This document shows, piece after piece, positions 17,005 to 25,525 of a stretch of 36,031 bases of DNA. A program made the position numbers and the translations under genes. The DNA comes from Alangreenwoodia sp964438605. GTDB lineage: Bacteria; Bacillota; Clostridia; Peptostreptococcales; Anaerovoracaceae. Position 1 is the stretch's first letter. Each line of letters opens with the position of its first letter. The stretch spans positions 1 to 36,031 of the forward strand of contig CAYTKT010000018.1 of the NCBI GenBank assembly GCA_964438605.1, given 5' to 3'. The notes below the pieces were generated by a model. The model did not search any database, was not told the origin of the DNA, and saw only the letters and a list, made by a program, of their open reading frames with translations.

Positions 17005-17277
17005 AGTAGTGGATCGATTTGATTTTCAAAGAAAATCGAAGAGAAATCCCATGCAGCGATTTTCTGAAGGCCGGCAAATATCAGTCAACTGAATTGAGCA
17101 AAGTTGAAGTTGACTGCATACGGACTGAATGCGGTTTACATATTGGTTTGCAAAGTAAATCGAAAAATCTCATGTAAAGTTTTCCGGAAGGCCGATTCAA
17201 ATGAAAGATAACTGATCGAGATAGAAAACCGCTGAAACTACTGCAATGTTTCATGATGAAGCAAAAGGAGTAAATTG
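17005..17277 (+). other. gyrB-gyrA spacer: imperfect direct repeat with hairpins
   Basis: No gene is seen in this 273-bp spacer. About 75 bp at 17021-17097 recurs imperfectly at 17149-17220: both copies share CAAAG-AAATCGA, a CATG, a TTTTC-GGAAGGCCG-like core and AACTGA. Hairpins inside it are GATTTTC-AAA-GAAAATC (17021-17037) and a perfect 9-bp stem CAGTCAACT / AGTTGACTG (17082-17090 and 17108-17116, 17-nt loop). It may be a structured leader of gyrA mRNA or a degenerate repeat element; no promoter is obvious. Confidence 0.5.
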
Positions 17278-19776
17278 ATGGATAATCTGATTGAAGATGC
17301 GAAAATTCTTCATAAGGAAATAGACAGCATCATGCGTTCGTCGTATATTGACTATTCTATGAGTGTTATCGTAGGACGTGCCCTGCCTGATGTAAGAGAC
17401 GGACTGAAGCCTGTTCACAGAAGAATTCTTTACGATATGATGGAGCTTGGTGTCACACCTGACAAGCCGCACAGAAAATCGGCACGTATTGTGGGTGATG
17501 TACTCGGTAAATATCACCCTCACGGTGACAGTTCTGTTTACGATGCTATGGTCAGGCTGGCTCAAGAATGGAATATCAGATATCCGCTGGTTGACGGCCA
17601 CGGAAATTTCGGTTCTGTGGATGGCGACGGCGCGGCAGCTATGCGTTATACGGAAGCGAGAATGACACCGTTTGCGTTGCAGATGCTCAGAGATATCAAT
17701 AAGGATACTGTTGATTTTCAGCCCAATTTTGATGGTGATGAACAAGAACCTGTCGTTTTGCCTTCGAGGTACCCAAATCTGCTAGTAAACGGCTCAAACG
17801 GAATCGCTGTCGGTATGGCAACGTCGATTCCGCCCCACAATCTGTCGGATGTCATTGATGCGACGGTGAAGATGATAGATGATGAAAATTGCGATATTGA
17901 AGATCTGATCGATATTATTCAGGCCCCCGATTTTCCGACCGGTGCGGAGATTATCGGCAGGAATGCAGCGCGGGAAGCGTACCGTACGGGCCAGGGAAGA
18001 ATCAAGGTGCGTTCAAAATATGAATTTGAGGAAACCTCCCGGGGCAAGATGCAGATTGTGTTTACGGAAATTCCGTACCAGGTGAATAAAGCGCGTCTTA
18101 TCGAAAAAATAGCTGAACTTATAAAAGATAAAAAAATAGAACATATTGCGGATGTTCGGGATGAGTCGGACAGAGAAGGCATGAGGATCGTAGTTGAGCT
18201 GAAAAAGGACGCTAACCCGAAGATTACACTGAACAGGCTGTTTAAGCACACTCAGCTTCAGGATACGTTCAGCGTTATCATGATCGCGCTTGTTGACGGA
18301 CAGCCGAAACTGCTCAATCTTTACGATATGCTTGACAATTATATCGCTTTTCAGAAAGAAGTCGTAACGCGGCGGACACAGTATGATTTGAGAAAGGCGC
18401 AGGAACGCGCTCATATTTTGGAAGGCTATCTGATTGCGCTTGATAATATTGACGAGGTAATCCGTATTATCCGTTCCAGTTACAACGATGCCAAGCAAAA
18501 ACTGATGGAACGTTTCAGTTTATCTGACGTTCAGGCCCAGGCAATTCTCGATATGAGACTCGCAAGACTTCAGGGACTTGAACGTGAAAAAATCGAGACA
18601 GAATATGATGAACTGATGAAAAAGATTAACTGGTATCATGAAATTCTCGGTGATGAAAAGGTTCTGATGGGTGTCATTAAAGATGAACTTCTTGAAATTA
18701 AGGAAAAATTCGGAGATAAACGAAAGACTGCTATTGTTGCTGACGCTGGTGAAATTGATGAAGCCGATCTGATTCAGGAACAACAGGTGGCTATTACGCT
18801 AACTCATCTGGGATATATTAAGCGCGTCGCCATGGATACTTATAAGACGCAGAAACGCGGTGGAAAAGGAATCACAGGCATTACAACCAGGGAAAACGAT
18901 TTCGTCAAGAACATGATTATAACGTCAACTCACGATCAGTTGCTGTTCTTTACGAATACCGGAAAAGTTTACAGACTGAAGGCTTATGAAATTCCGGAAG
19001 CGCAGCGCACCGCCAAAGGAACACCTGCCGTCAATTTTTTGAATCTGATGCAGCATGAGAGGATCACTACAGTCATTCCACTGAAAGATTTTGATTCTGA
19101 CAAATATCTGATTGCAGTCACTAAGAAGGGAACGATTAAAAAAACGGCTCTTGCCCAGTTTGATACAAATAGAAAAGCGGGCTTGATCGCCATTACTCTG
19201 AAGGATGACGATGAACTGATCGGCATTAAGGAGACGTCGGGAACGAGCAACGTCATTATCGTGACAAAGCTTGGAAAGAGTATATGCTTCAGCGAAGAAG
19301 ATGTCAGGCCGATGGGAAGAATTGCTTCAGGAGTGAAAGCGATCCAGCTTGAAGAAGATGATGAAGTCGTAGCTATGGAACTTGCTGAGCGAGACGAGGA
19401 ACTTCTTGTCGTCACCAAAAACGGATACGGTAAGAGGACGCCTGTAAAAGATTATAAGATTCAGACGAGAGGCGGCAAAGGGCTTCTGACTTACGACAAA
19501 GCGAAGTTTGCAAAGACAGGGGAACTGATAGGCGCTATGACGGTAACTGAGAATGATGAAGTGATGCTGATTAATTCGGAAGGAATTATTATCAGAATTA
19601 AAGCGGAGGAAGTTTCCCGTCTCGGCAGAGCGACGCAGGGCGTCAAAATCATGAAAGTCGCCGAAGATGCTAATATTATCGCGATGGCGAAGGTAATAAA
19701 CGAAGAAACGGAAAAAGCGAAAGCCGAAGAAGAAAAACGCGTATCTAAAGAGGAACAGACGACTCTGGACGTTTGA
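17278..19776 (+). CDS. gyrA: DNA gyrase subunit A
   Basis: 832 residues from ATG 17278, with AAGGAG 7 nt upstream. The breakage-reunion domain begins DYSMSVIVGRALPDVRDGLK and PVHRRILYDM; the catalytic Tyr is in AAMRYTEARMTPFA. In the C-terminal beta-pinwheel the GyrA box QKRGGKGI is present, which separates gyrase from topoisomerase IV. A second similar motif, QTRGGKGL, lies later. The tail is acidic and Glu/Lys-rich. The TGA stop overlaps the -35 box of a sigma-B-type promoter for the next genes. Confidence 0.98.
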   Translation: MDNLIEDAKILHKEIDSIMRSSYIDYSMSVIVGRALPDVRDGLKPVHRRILYDMMELGVTPDKPHRKSARIVGDVLGKYHPHGDSSVYDAMVRLAQEWNIRYPLVDGHGNFGSVDGDGAAAMRYTEARMTPFALQMLRDINKDTVDFQPNFDGDEQEPVVLPSRYPNLLVNGSNGIAVGMATSIPPHNLSDVIDATVKMIDDENCDIEDLIDIIQAPDFPTGAEIIGRNAAREAYRTGQGRIKVRSKYEFEETSRGKMQIVFTEIPYQVNKARLIEKIAELIKDKKIEHIADVRDESDREGMRIVVELKKDANPKITLNRLFKHTQLQDTFSVIMIALVDGQPKLLNLYDMLDNYIAFQKEVVTRRTQYDLRKAQERAHILEGYLIALDNIDEVIRIIRSSYNDAKQKLMERFSLSDVQAQAILDMRLARLQGLEREKIETEYDELMKKINWYHEILGDEKVLMGVIKDELLEIKEKFGDKRKTAIVADAGEIDEADLIQEQQVAITLTHLGYIKRVAMDTYKTQKRGGKGITGITTRENDFVKNMIITSTHDQLLFFTNTGKVYRLKAYEIPEAQRTAKGTPAVNFLNLMQHERITTVIPLKDFDSDKYLIAVTKKGTIKKTALAQFDTNRKAGLIAITLKDDDELIGIKETSGTSNVIIVTKLGKSICFSEEDVRPMGRIASGVKAIQLEEDDEVVAMELAERDEELLVVTKNGYGKRTPVKDYKIQTRGGKGLLTYDKAKFAKTGELIGAMTVTENDEVMLINSEGIIIRIKAEEVSRLGRATQGVKIMKVAEDANIIAMAKVINEETEKAKAEEEKRVSKEEQTTLDV

Positions 19777-19796
19777 CGCGAAATATGTCGGGGTAT
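19771..19796 (+). promoter_or_regulatory. Sigma-B-type promoter of the rsbW-sigB pair
   Basis: GTTTGA (19771-19776), 14 nt, GGGTAT (19791-19796). The Bacillus subtilis sigma-B consensus is GTTTAA, 12-15 nt, GGGTAT, so only one base differs. The -35 box includes the last codons of gyrA. The leader to 19904 holds two hairpins: arms 19788-19798 with 19820-19830, and TGATTCGG / CCGAATCA at 19845-19852 and 19869-19876. Confidence 0.6.
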
Positions 19797-19903
19797 ATGG
19801 AATAGTGGTGTAATTTTACGTATATCCCGATCATAATAAAAGCGTGATTCGGATGCGGTACGCTGCAGCCGAATCAGCCGTTTGCAAAGGAGTGACCTTA
19901 ATA

Positions 19904-20338
19904 ATGGCAGATTTATTAAGATTTACGGTGCCGGGAAAACCTGAATATGTAGGAGTCGTAAGACTCGCGGTATCTTCCGCCGCCAATACTGCGGGATTTG
20001 ATGTGGAGGATATTGAAGATATAAAAATCGCGGTTTCCGAAGTCTGTACTAACGTATTTTGCTGCTGTGAGAGCACAGCGACTTATCAGATCGTCTGCGA
20101 GCTTGGTGACGACGGTATTATTATCTCCATTGCCGACGGAGATATTTATGGAAAAAATATCGATCATCTTCGCCCATGTAATGAATTCCCGCCGAATCAT
20201 ACGCCGGAAAACGACGTTTTTGATTCTTCCACTGTTCTTCTGATGCTCAGAGCCTTGATGGATGAAGTGGATATATTCTCCGCTTCGCAGGAGGATAATA
20301 CACTGATCCGGATGAGCAAACATTTTAGCACGACGTGA
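19904..20338 (+). CDS. RsbW-type anti-sigma factor (HATPase, serine kinase family)
   Basis: 144 residues from ATG 19904 (MADLLRFTVPGKPEYVGVVR), with GGAG 11 nt upstream. It has the single GHKL-fold layout of RsbW/SpoIIAB. The helix DIEDIKIAVSEVCTNVFCC carries the N-box (E and N of the EVCTN motif), and DGIIISIADGD takes the place of the G1 box. Such proteins bind and hold their cognate sigma factor and phosphorylate an anti-anti-sigma partner. No RsbV/SpoIIAA gene is upstream: gyrA is. The partner must be elsewhere, or control differs. An upstream in-frame start at 19844 is unlikely. Confidence 0.85.
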   Translation: MADLLRFTVPGKPEYVGVVRLAVSSAANTAGFDVEDIEDIKIAVSEVCTNVFCCCESTATYQIVCELGDDGIIISIADGDIYGKNIDHLRPCNEFPPNHTPENDVFDSSTVLLMLRALMDEVDIFSASQEDNTLIRMSKHFSTT

Positions 20339-20371
20339 TGGAAATGTTGTTTAACATTGAGAGGATGGATT

Positions 20372-21121
20372 ATGAGCAATACTGTCGATGATACCAGAGA
20401 ACTTTTCGATGCCTATAAAAAGAGCGGAAGCATCGAGGATAGAAATAAAATAGTAGAACGATACCTGTATATCGTCAATATCCTCGTCAGGAGGTATCTC
20501 AACAGAGGCGTTGATTACGATGATCTGTATCAGGTAGGCAGTATTGCCCTAATTTTGGCAGCCGACAGATATGATCCGGACAGAGGAGTTGATTTTCCAG
20601 CCTTTGCCACACCTACAATTCTTGGTGAAATCAAACGATATTTTCGTGATAAGGGCTGGGCAGTCAAGGTTCCAAGGAAAATGAAAGATTTGTCCGTCAA
20701 AATTCCTGCGGTCAGACAGGAACTCGAAAATGAACTGATGCGGACGCCTAAAGTTTCTGAAATTGCCGAACGTCTTGACGTTTCCGAGGAGGATGTGCTG
20801 CAGGCGATGGAATCAGGACGCGCTTACAGCGCTTATTCTCTGCAGCAGACAATAGACGACGAGGAGTCGGAGGCAGGAGAATCTTTCCTCGAACGTTACA
20901 CGGGACAGGAAGAATTAGGATTTCGGCATTTTGAAAATGAGGATTTTATCAAGAGAACCATGAAAAATTTTACACCGGAGGAGCGGGATTTTTGTAAAGC
21001 GAGGTTCACCGAGGGGAAAACACAGCAGCAAATCGCTGAGGAACTGGGTGTTTCTCAGATGACTGTTTCGCGTATAGAAAAAAGGATAAAACAGAAATTT
21101 AAGGAGGAATATCAGCGATGA
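20372..21121 (+). CDS. SigB-type (SigB/SigF/SigG family) RNA polymerase sigma factor
   Basis: 249 residues from ATG 20372, with AGAGG 7 nt upstream. Region 2 contains DYDDLYQVGSIALILAADRY and DFPAFATPTILGEIKRYFRD, region 3 contains KVPRKMKDLSVKIPAV and SEIAERLDVSEEDVLQAMESG, and region 4.2 is TQQQIAEELGVSQMTVSRIE. The KVPR…SEIA and AMESGRAYSAYSL segments resemble SigB of Bacillus more than SigF or SigG. It is paired with the RsbW-like gene just upstream, as expected for a stress sigma factor. The stop overlaps trpS by 4 bp (ATGA), so trpS output may rise under the conditions that activate this sigma. Confidence 0.88.
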   Translation: MSNTVDDTRELFDAYKKSGSIEDRNKIVERYLYIVNILVRRYLNRGVDYDDLYQVGSIALILAADRYDPDRGVDFPAFATPTILGEIKRYFRDKGWAVKVPRKMKDLSVKIPAVRQELENELMRTPKVSEIAERLDVSEEDVLQAMESGRAYSAYSLQQTIDDEESEAGESFLERYTGQEELGFRHFENEDFIKRTMKNFTPEERDFCKARFTEGKTQQQIAEELGVSQMTVSRIEKRIKQKFKEEYQR

Positions 21122-22107
21122 AGAGAGTTTTTTCCGGCATTCAGCCGACAGGAAATATACATATTGGCAATTACCTGGGAGCATTGAAACAGTTTGTGGA
21201 ACTTCAAGAGCAAAACGAATGCGTATATTGTATCGTAGATCTTCATTCGATTACGGTGCCTCAGGATCCGGAAAAACTCAGAGAAAGCATCCGTAATGTG
21301 GCGGCACTCTATCTGGCGGTAGGTGTCGATCCGAAAAAGTCAACAGTATTCGTACAGTCGGATGTTTCCGGTCACTCGGAGCTGTCTTGGATTTTAACCT
21401 GCAATTCTTATACAGGTGAATTATCCAGAATGACACAGTATAAACAAAAGAGTAAAGAAAAAGAATCGGCTCCAGCGGGACTTTTTATGTACCCTGTGCT
21501 GATGGCTGCCGATATTCTGCTTTATGATACTGATATCGTGCCGGTTGGCGATGACCAGAAACAGCATATTGAATTAACGCGCGACCTGGCAATACGTGTT
21601 AACGGGAAATACGGCGAGGGAACATTCGTCGTTCCTGAAGGAAAATACATGAAAAGCGGTGCACGTATCATGGCGCTTGACGAGCCAACTAATAAGATGA
21701 GCAAGAGCGCGGAAAATGAGTTGAGCAGAATTTCTCTGCTTGATACGCCAGCTAAAATTAAGAAAGCTATTATGCGTGCAACAACTGATTCTGACGGCGA
21801 GGTTCGTTTTGATGTAGAAAATAAGCCGGGCATCAGCAATCTGCTGTCGATTTACAGCACATTCTCAGGTACTTCTATCAATCAGCTGGAAAAAAATTAT
21901 CAGGGCAGCGGTTACGGCAATTTTAAGAAAGATCTCGTGGAAATCGTCGTCGGAGCGTTGGAGCCAATTCAGAAGAAATATCAGGAAATCATGGAGTCTG
22001 GCGAGTTAGAACGGATTTTGAAGGATGGAGCCGAAAAGGCAGAAGAAACGGCGCAAAAAACGCTGAAACGCGTGAAAGAGAGATTTGGCCTTGGTGTGCG
22101 GGGATAA
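21118..22107 (+). CDS. trpS: Tryptophanyl-tRNA synthetase
   Basis: 329 residues, normal length. Class I signature in GIQPTGNIHIGNYLGAL (HIGH-like HIGN) and KMSKSAENE (KMSKS) near residue 195. Binds ATP and tryptophan and charges tRNA-Trp. It is coupled to the sigma gene by an ATGA overlap. No T-box leader is present, since the gene sits within an operon. Just after its stop lies a cluster of DnaA boxes. Confidence 0.97.
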   Translation: MKRVFSGIQPTGNIHIGNYLGALKQFVELQEQNECVYCIVDLHSITVPQDPEKLRESIRNVAALYLAVGVDPKKSTVFVQSDVSGHSELSWILTCNSYTGELSRMTQYKQKSKEKESAPAGLFMYPVLMAADILLYDTDIVPVGDDQKQHIELTRDLAIRVNGKYGEGTFVVPEGKYMKSGARIMALDEPTNKMSKSAENELSRISLLDTPAKIKKAIMRATTDSDGEVRFDVENKPGISNLLSIYSTFSGTSINQLEKNYQGSGYGNFKKDLVEIVVGALEPIQKKYQEIMESGELERILKDGAEKAEETAQKTLKRVKERFGLGVRG

Positions 22108-22129
22108 AACAGAAAATCGCAAAATTTCC

Positions 22130-22277
22130 TGTGGATAACTTTAAAGAAATTTACATTTATACACAAAAATTGTGGAAAAGCTTATGAATATTTGTGGATA
22201 ACTCTGTGTAAATGGGGAGATTCAATGTGGAAAACTTCGATTTTGTCTGTGGATAAGTGGATAAATCCTGTGGAAAG
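22130..22277 (+). other. DnaA-box cluster downstream of trpS
   Basis: Perfect TGTGGATAA at 22130-22138, 22193-22201 and 22248-22256. One-mismatch boxes are TGTGGAAAA at 22171-22179 and 22226-22234, AGTGGATAA at 22256-22264, and TTATACACA at 22157-22165. TGTGGAAAG at 22269-22277 has two mismatches. Starts at 22171, 22193, 22226 and 22248 are spaced 22, 33 and 22 bp, close to whole helical turns. A TATAAT at 22288-22293 follows, without a clear -35 box. It could be a DnaA titration or reactivation site, or a DnaA-controlled promoter for the next three genes. Confidence 0.8.
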
Positions 22278-22337
22278 AGATTTTCTGTATAATTTCAGAT
22301 TATGCGAAACTGGCGGAATTTCGAGAGAGGTAGCGAT

Positions 22338-22769
22338 ATGGTGAGACGAAAGAAGTTGATAAATAAAATAAATGACGGAAATTATGAGCAGGAGGTTATT
22401 CTTTCTGCAAAACCGTATATTCTTTTGTTGTCGGCTCCTTTCTGTGATCCGAACGGAGTATTGGAAAAAACGCTTGAGGAGGTAGCCGAAGAATACGAGG
22501 ATATCGTGAACGCAGGTACAGTTGATATTATAAAGCAGCGGGAACTGACGGAGATGTTTGAAATCAGCAGTGCGCCGACAATGGTAATGATGACGGGCGG
22601 CGTTGTGGATATTCGTCTTTCCGGTATGATCACAAAGGAGCAGGTTATCGAAGTCATGGAGCTTGACAAAATCAGGGCTTACAAACAGAAAGGATTCAAT
22701 TACCATCCACCGAGAAATTTTATTCCAGGACAGGAAATGAATGATGGAGAAAACGAAGGAGAATATTAA
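22338..22769 (+). CDS. Thioredoxin-fold protein with a single active-site Cys
   Basis: 143 residues from ATG 22338; AGAGAGG lies 7-8 nt upstream, better than the ATG at 22302. The thioredoxin pattern is visible: strand YILLLSAPFCDPNGVLEKTL, helix LEEVAEEY, and the cis-Pro loop SSAPTMVMMTGG (residues 78-88). The usual CxxC is CDPN (residues 36-39), so only the first Cys is kept. It may act as a monothiol, as a redox-independent binding protein, or in partnership with the flavoprotein two genes downstream. It overlaps the methyltransferase gene and is probably co-transcribed with it. Specific function unknown. Confidence 0.7.
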   Translation: MVRRKKLINKINDGNYEQEVILSAKPYILLLSAPFCDPNGVLEKTLEEVAEEYEDIVNAGTVDIIKQRELTEMFEISSAPTMVMMTGGVVDIRLSGMITKEQVIEVMELDKIRAYKQKGFNYHPPRNFIPGQEMNDGENEGEY

Positions 22770-24201
22770 GGAACCAGTACACGAGAAAATAAAAATGGAC
22801 GACGTGAGCGGCCTGCAAAATTCGGAGCTTGAGGGAGCTGTCAGGAAAATATTTCAAAGTATGCCAAAGAAGTTGGTCATCAGCAGCAAACGTCCGTTTG
22901 GCAATAAAAGCACCGAATCAGTTGAAAAAAATTTAAAAAAAGCAGAATCTGATCACTCTGATAATATGGCGTTTGCGTCTGAGCAGGAGCATCGGGAATA
23001 TGAGAAGATCGTAATCTCTTTAAAATTGATCGGCGGCGTTTTGAAATATCAGGCTGAAAAATTTACGAGGACTCAGGCGTTTCACGAAAATATGGATAAA
23101 AAGGACGCAAAGTCTTATGTTGTGCATCTTTTGGAAACAGATTTCCGTCAAGTGAATTCTTTTTCGGATGAGGTGGAATATAATTTAAGGATTTCGAAAA
23201 AAGGAAAAGTCATGCTCGGAAAGCATCTGACAGGAAAAAAACAGGATGTGCCGACTGCCGTTTTTGATGTGAAATATAAAGGCGGAAAGTACGCTGGTGA
23301 TACAAAAGCAGATTCCTGTCCGCAGGATTTTTTCGGTGAAGGTGGTGCTGCGGATATGGATGCACAGATTTTACACAATAAAAAGAAAAAGAGACTCATA
23401 GAGGAGGGAACCGTTATCGCTCCTCTTATTGATATGGGTATCTTTACTAAAGAAGGAAAAATTGTAAAGAATATGGAAGACAAGTTCCGCCAGATTAACA
23501 GATTTCTTGAAATTGTAGAAGATGCCGTGAATTCCTGTGGATTTGAGGAAATATATGCGGTAGATTTCGGATGCGGAAAAGCTTATTTGACGTTTATTTT
23601 GTATTATTATCTGACTTACGTGAAAAAGATAAAGGTTTATATGACGGGCCTTGATCTAAAAGCTGATGTCATCAGGAAATGCAATAAGGCGGCCGAGAAA
23701 TACGGATATGAAAACCTGAAATTTGAGGTCGGGGATATAAGTGTTTATGAAAGCGATAATCCTGTTGATATGGTTATGACTCTACACGCTTGCGATACGG
23801 CAACTGATTATGCACTTTATCATGCGGTGAACTGGAATAGTCGTGTTATTTTGTCAGTTCCCTGCTGTCAGCATGAGATGAACAGTCAGGCAAGAAGTGA
23901 TGAGCTGTCGATTTTGATGAAATATGGGTTGCTGAAGGAGCAATTTGCGGCACTTGCAACAGATGCTGTGCGTGCGTCGCTGCTGGAGTATAAAGGATAT
24001 AAAACGCAGGTTATGGAATTTGTCGATTTTTCTCACACGCCGAAAAATGTGCTGATCCGTGCGGTGAAGTCGAATATTCCGGCAAAGAAGCGTGAAAAAT
24101 CATTAAAAGAGGTGGAATCTCTGATGGAAAAATTTCACACTGATCCGACGCTTTACCGTCTGCTCATTGATGGAGAAGATGACGGAAAAAGTAATATGTA
24201 A
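22741..24201 (+). CDS. SAM-dependent methyltransferase (Methyltransf_32-like)
   Basis: 486 residues. SAM motif I is DFGCGKAYLTFILYYYL (about residues 275-291), an acidic residue follows in MTGLDLKADVI, and MTLHACDTATDYALYHAV (about 349-366) is typical of the methyltransferase group related to PF13679. The segment LIDMGIFTKEGKIVKNMEDK ending in FRQINRFLEIV precedes the catalytic core. The N-terminal half (EKFTRTQAFHENM, about 115-127) is specific to this family and may bind RNA. The first 65 residues are charged and low in complexity, so the protein is longer than most relatives I recall. Two ATGs (22741, 22744) are possible. The substrate is unknown, perhaps RNA. Confidence 0.75.
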   Translation: MMEKTKENIKEPVHEKIKMDDVSGLQNSELEGAVRKIFQSMPKKLVISSKRPFGNKSTESVEKNLKKAESDHSDNMAFASEQEHREYEKIVISLKLIGGVLKYQAEKFTRTQAFHENMDKKDAKSYVVHLLETDFRQVNSFSDEVEYNLRISKKGKVMLGKHLTGKKQDVPTAVFDVKYKGGKYAGDTKADSCPQDFFGEGGAADMDAQILHNKKKKRLIEEGTVIAPLIDMGIFTKEGKIVKNMEDKFRQINRFLEIVEDAVNSCGFEEIYAVDFGCGKAYLTFILYYYLTYVKKIKVYMTGLDLKADVIRKCNKAAEKYGYENLKFEVGDISVYESDNPVDMVMTLHACDTATDYALYHAVNWNSRVILSVPCCQHEMNSQARSDELSILMKYGLLKEQFAALATDAVRASLLEYKGYKTQVMEFVDFSHTPKNVLIRAVKSNIPAKKREKSLKEVESLMEKFHTDPTLYRLLIDGEDDGKSNM

Positions 24202-24242
24202 TTTTATCAAATTTGTTTTATTTTGAATTACAGGAGTAAACC

Positions 24243-25352
24243 ATGACAGATGTTTTTATCATAGGCAAAGGGCCGGCTGGAATTTCAGCGTCTTTATATA
24301 CTGTCAGAGCAGGTTTTTCTACTGTCGTCACGGGAAAGGACGCAGGATCTCTTGGAAAAGCCGATATAATCGAAAATTATTATGGATTCGCTGAGCCTGT
24401 CAGTGCGGCAAAGCTTTTTGAAAACGGAATAAAAGGCGCGGAGCGTCTGGGCGTCAATGTTATCAGCGATGAGGTTTTTGATATTTCGTATGACGGAAAC
24501 TATACGATCACGACAAACAGAGGAACATATCAGGCAAAAGCGGTAATCCTTGCGGCAGGGGCCGCTAGAAAGGCGCCTGAAATAAAAGGACTGAAGGAAT
24601 TTGAAGGCAGAGGTGTCAGTTATTGTGCTATGTGTGATGCATTTTTTCATCGGAATAAACCGGTAACTGTCATCGGGAATGGCGAATATGCGCTCAACGA
24701 AGCAGAGTATTTACGATTGACGTCTTCTGAAGTTGTAATTCTAACGAATGGAAAAAGGATGAAAGCGGAATCTGATGTTTTGGAAAATTCGGATCATTTG
24801 TCCGATCTAAATTCCTTGAAAATTTTAAACAATTTGGAAAATCAGAAAAAATCGGAAAAATTGAAAAACCCGGATGATTCAGCGGATCAGACGGGTTTAA
24901 TAGACTATGCAAGTCAAGAAGATGACAGCGGTATCCACATACGGCACGGCAGTGATATTGAGAAACTGGTGCAAAGTGATTTACAAGAAGGTGAGATACA
25001 AGAACGTGAGATAAAGGCGGAAAAGAAAATACGTGTCATTACAAGAAAAATCATGAAAATCGATGGAAAAGATACTGTTGGTTCTGTCATATTTGAGGAT
25101 GGCAGCACTTTGAGTGTCAGCGGAGTGTTCGTAGCGGAGGGAACGGCTTCTTCCTCAGATCTCGCAAGAAAATTAGGGGTGACGGATCAAGAGGGGAAAA
25201 TTATTGTGAATCCCGATATGTCAACGTATGCGCCGGGTTTTTTTGCGGCAGGTGACTGCACCGGAGGAATTTTTCAGATCGTGAAAGCTGCTGCTGATGG
25301 GGCGGCGGCAGGGACGGCAGCCGTCAGATTTTTACGCGGTACTTTGAAGTGA
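24243..25352 (+). CDS. Thioredoxin-reductase-like FAD/NAD(P) oxidoreductase with a large insertion
   Basis: 369 residues against about 310 for thioredoxin reductase. FAD fold VFIIGKGPAGISASLYTVRA (residues 4-23), redox pair CAMC at 128-131 (GVSYCAMCDAFF), NAD(P) fold VIGNGEYALNEA, and the end STYAPGFFAAGDCTGG with GIFQIVKAAADGAAA. Between VVILTNGKRMK (about 173) and KKIRVITRKIMKIDGK (about 260) lie some 75-80 extra residues rich in Asn, Ser, Lys, Asp and Glu, encoded by AT-rich near-repetitive DNA. The conserved core suggests an active flavoprotein. It probably reduces a thioredoxin-like partner, possibly the protein two genes upstream. Ribosome site CAGGAG precedes ATG 24243. Confidence 0.8.
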   Translation: MTDVFIIGKGPAGISASLYTVRAGFSTVVTGKDAGSLGKADIIENYYGFAEPVSAAKLFENGIKGAERLGVNVISDEVFDISYDGNYTITTNRGTYQAKAVILAAGAARKAPEIKGLKEFEGRGVSYCAMCDAFFHRNKPVTVIGNGEYALNEAEYLRLTSSEVVILTNGKRMKAESDVLENSDHLSDLNSLKILNNLENQKKSEKLKNPDDSADQTGLIDYASQEDDSGIHIRHGSDIEKLVQSDLQEGEIQEREIKAEKKIRVITRKIMKIDGKDTVGSVIFEDGSTLSVSGVFVAEGTASSSDLARKLGVTDQEGKIIVNPDMSTYAPGFFAAGDCTGGIFQIVKAAADGAAAGTAAVRFLRGTLK

Positions 25353-25450
25353 TCTGAATCTCCCATGTGTTGTGATTCGTCGGCAATCGGTATCTCTCGG
25401 TTTGTCTGAGCGGTATCTGTAAAAACTTTTTCTTTTCGGCTGATTCTGCT

Positions 25451-25478
25451 TTGAATAGAGGCGCGTTTCATGTATAAT
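25451..25478 (+). promoter_or_regulatory. Promoter of the ANTAR-carAB region
   Basis: TTGAAT (25451-25456), 16 nt, TATAAT (25473-25478), giving a leader of about 90 nt before the ANTAR gene. No clear terminator is seen after the flavoprotein gene. Confidence 0.6.
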
Positions 25479-25525
25479 TAGCTAAATAGGCTGAACACGC
25501 TGTGGATATAAAATCGGTTGTCCAA

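Noticed and set aside
20339..21117. Possible T-box leader for trpS
   Set aside because: trpS overlaps the sigma gene directly; there is no leader space and no T-box sequence.
25501..25509. DnaA-box-like TGTGGATAT before the ANTAR gene
   Set aside because: It is a single imperfect box without neighbours, which is expected by chance.
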